A stretch of DNA of 64,000 bases from Pachyseris speciosa (taxonomy: Eukaryota > Cnidaria > Anthozoa > Scleractinia > Pachyseridae), in contig JAEMWC010000053.1 in the NCBI GenBank assembly GCA_016490735.1, forward strand, positions 477,501 through 541,500. The letters are read 5' to 3'. The notes under the pieces were generated by a model, which ran no database searches, was not told the DNA's origin, and saw nothing but the letters and a program-made list of their open reading frames with translations. The position numbers and the translations under genes are program-made. This document shows positions 62,710 to 64,000 of this stretch, piece after piece (the stretch's first letter is position 1; each line of letters begins with the position of its first letter).

Positions 62710-64000
62710 TTAGGTCAATAAGGTGGATATGAAGTAGATGTTACACTGGGGTGCAGAGCCTTCTGTCGCATGCTCGGGGTTGCGTTGTGCCTTCCTATGG
62801 CACACTCGAGACAGAGCATCAGCAACTGGGATGGATCTCCCTTGCTTGTACTGTACATGGACGTCAAATCGTAGGCATCTAAGGAGTAGCCTCTGCAGCC
62901 TGCTGGGAGCCTCATTGATGTTTTTCTTGAATATTTTCTCCAAGGGGGAGTGGTCGGTTTCAACTGTCACGCTCCGACCGAGCAGGTAATACTCAAACTT
63001 CTCTAAGCCATACGTGACGGCCAAGCACTCACGCTCTATATTTGAATATCTAGATTCAGCCTCCTTGAGGGATCGAAATGCCATGGCAACAATGTGTTCA
63101 TTTCCTTGAGAGTCTAACTGTCTCAACCAGGCTCCAATACCTGTTTGGCTTGCATCGCACTGAAGAATTGTGGGCGTGGTTGGATCTGGGTCATAATACG
63201 AGATGAGCTTGGATGAGCAGAGTTCTCGCTTAATCTCATCGAGTGCCTGCTGATGGTGGGGTTCCCAGCTAAAATGGACATGCTTCTTGGTTAGCTCTCT
63301 TAATGGTGATGTCAGGTCTGCTAGCTTTGTCGAAAAGCGGTTCAGGTAGGTCACCATGCCCAGGATGGTCTGGACCTCTTTCGTGTTTGATGGAGTCTTC
63401 ATAATGCGGATCGCCTCAAGTTTCTCCCTCGCTGGTTGGATTCCATTCTTAGTCAGAACATGTCCAAAGAAATCCACTTGTGTCTGCTTGAATTGCAACT
63501 TTTCAGAGTTCAGGCTGACGTTGTGTTTACGAGTGGCCTCGAGCATTTTGCAGAAGGCTTGGTCGTGTTCTGATTCGGTTGAGCCACATACCACAATGTC
63601 ATCAGCAATACCCATTACATTGGGGATGTCTTTGTATACCTCATCAAGTTTGCGTTGGAAGATATCTTGGGAGAGCTTGACCCCGAAGGGTAACCGTTTA
63701 AAACGGTATCGTCCAAAGGGGGTGTTGAATGTGCATAGCAAGCTTGATTCGTGGTCCAAAGCCACATGCCAATAACCTTTCTTGGTGTCGACGACAGAGA
63801 AGAATCTCTTTCCATGTAGCTGCGGCAGGAGCTCATCAATGGTACGAGTGTAGTAGTGTTCTCGACGTATATTCTTGTTAAGGTCCTTAGGGTCGAGGCA
63901 AAGCCTGATCTTCTTTTTGCCTTCTGGGGTTTCTTTGATGTTACATACGATCGAGTTTACCCAGTCGGTTGGCTCCTCCACGGCAGTGATGACGTCATCT
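62710..64000 (-). pseudogene. Ty3/gypsy reverse transcriptase-RNase H, partial
   Basis: The frame remains open to the right edge (DDVITAVEEPTDWV), so the N-terminal pol (protease and gag) lies outside. RT motifs: LCLDPKDLNKNI, FFSVVDTKKGYWHV (first Asp), FGRYRFKRLPFGVK, and IADDIVV near 63600 (YxDD with Ala for Tyr/Met). RNase H: TILQCDASQTGIGAWL, ESRYSNIERECLAVTYG, VETDHSPLEKIF. The frame ends with a TAA before the integrase. The protein looks otherwise intact, so damage is recent. Confidence 0.95.

Overview
The window is eukaryotic, AT-rich and intron-bearing. It is best read as nuclear DNA of an anthozoan cnidarian, probably a stony coral or a relative. This rests on the mix of mobile elements (Penelope-like elements with hammerhead ribozymes, a Polinton derivative, a P-like transposon, a Ty3/gypsy element, tRNA-derived SINE units, many foldback MITEs) and on one exon of an extracellular cysteine-rich domain that I associate with cnidarian proteins. 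No search was run. Hardly any ordinary host gene is visible; nearly everything is mobile or repetitive DNA.

Layout. 0.2-6 kb: a broken Penelope-like element (PLE) with reverse transcriptase (RT) and GIY-YIG parts, an inverted copy of its 3' end, a 178-bp palindrome carrying a hammerhead motif, a second hammerhead, and a tRNA-like SINE. 9.48-11.47 kb: a 5'-truncated LINE with a perfect 15-bp target duplication. 11.7-15.1 kb: a 3.4-kb mini-Polinton with long inverted termini and six or seven small ORFs but no polymerase or integrase. 15.5-33.4 kb: tandem repeats, a 4.26-kb TIR element with subterminal GAGTTA arrays, a 118-bp satellite, a LINE fragment, and two dispersed duplications (X and Y) whose comparison exposes a nested insertion. 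33.5-48.0 kb: a 14.5-kb composite element with inverted arms. 48-54 kb: a possible signal-peptide exon, a well-formed hammerhead ribozyme, one host-like extracellular exon and a second PLE fragment. 54.1-60.1 kb: about 15.3 copies of a 388-390-bp satellite. 60.1-64 kb: another hammerhead and a broken Ty3/gypsy pol running off the right edge.

The most interesting object is the 33.5-48.0 kb element. Two inverted arms of about 650 bp each end just upstream of a gene. The left arm leads into a PIF1-like helicase with a long C-terminal extension (+ strand, at least four exons). The right arm leads into a spliced P-element/THAP9-like transposase with an SV40-type nuclear localisation signal (- strand, at least nine recognisable exons). 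The genes converge, so the duplicated arms probably act as a shared promoter region. The right flank also carries a RecQ-like helicase exon. Both main genes are broken by stops, frameshifts and nested insertions, so this copy is dead, but its architecture (P-like transposase plus PIF1 helicase in one TIR element) is not one I recognise.

Nested in the transposase gene is a 1.42-kb block of six tRNA-derived units, two inverted and four direct. It is bounded by a 14-bp target duplication, as if the array had been inserted in one event.
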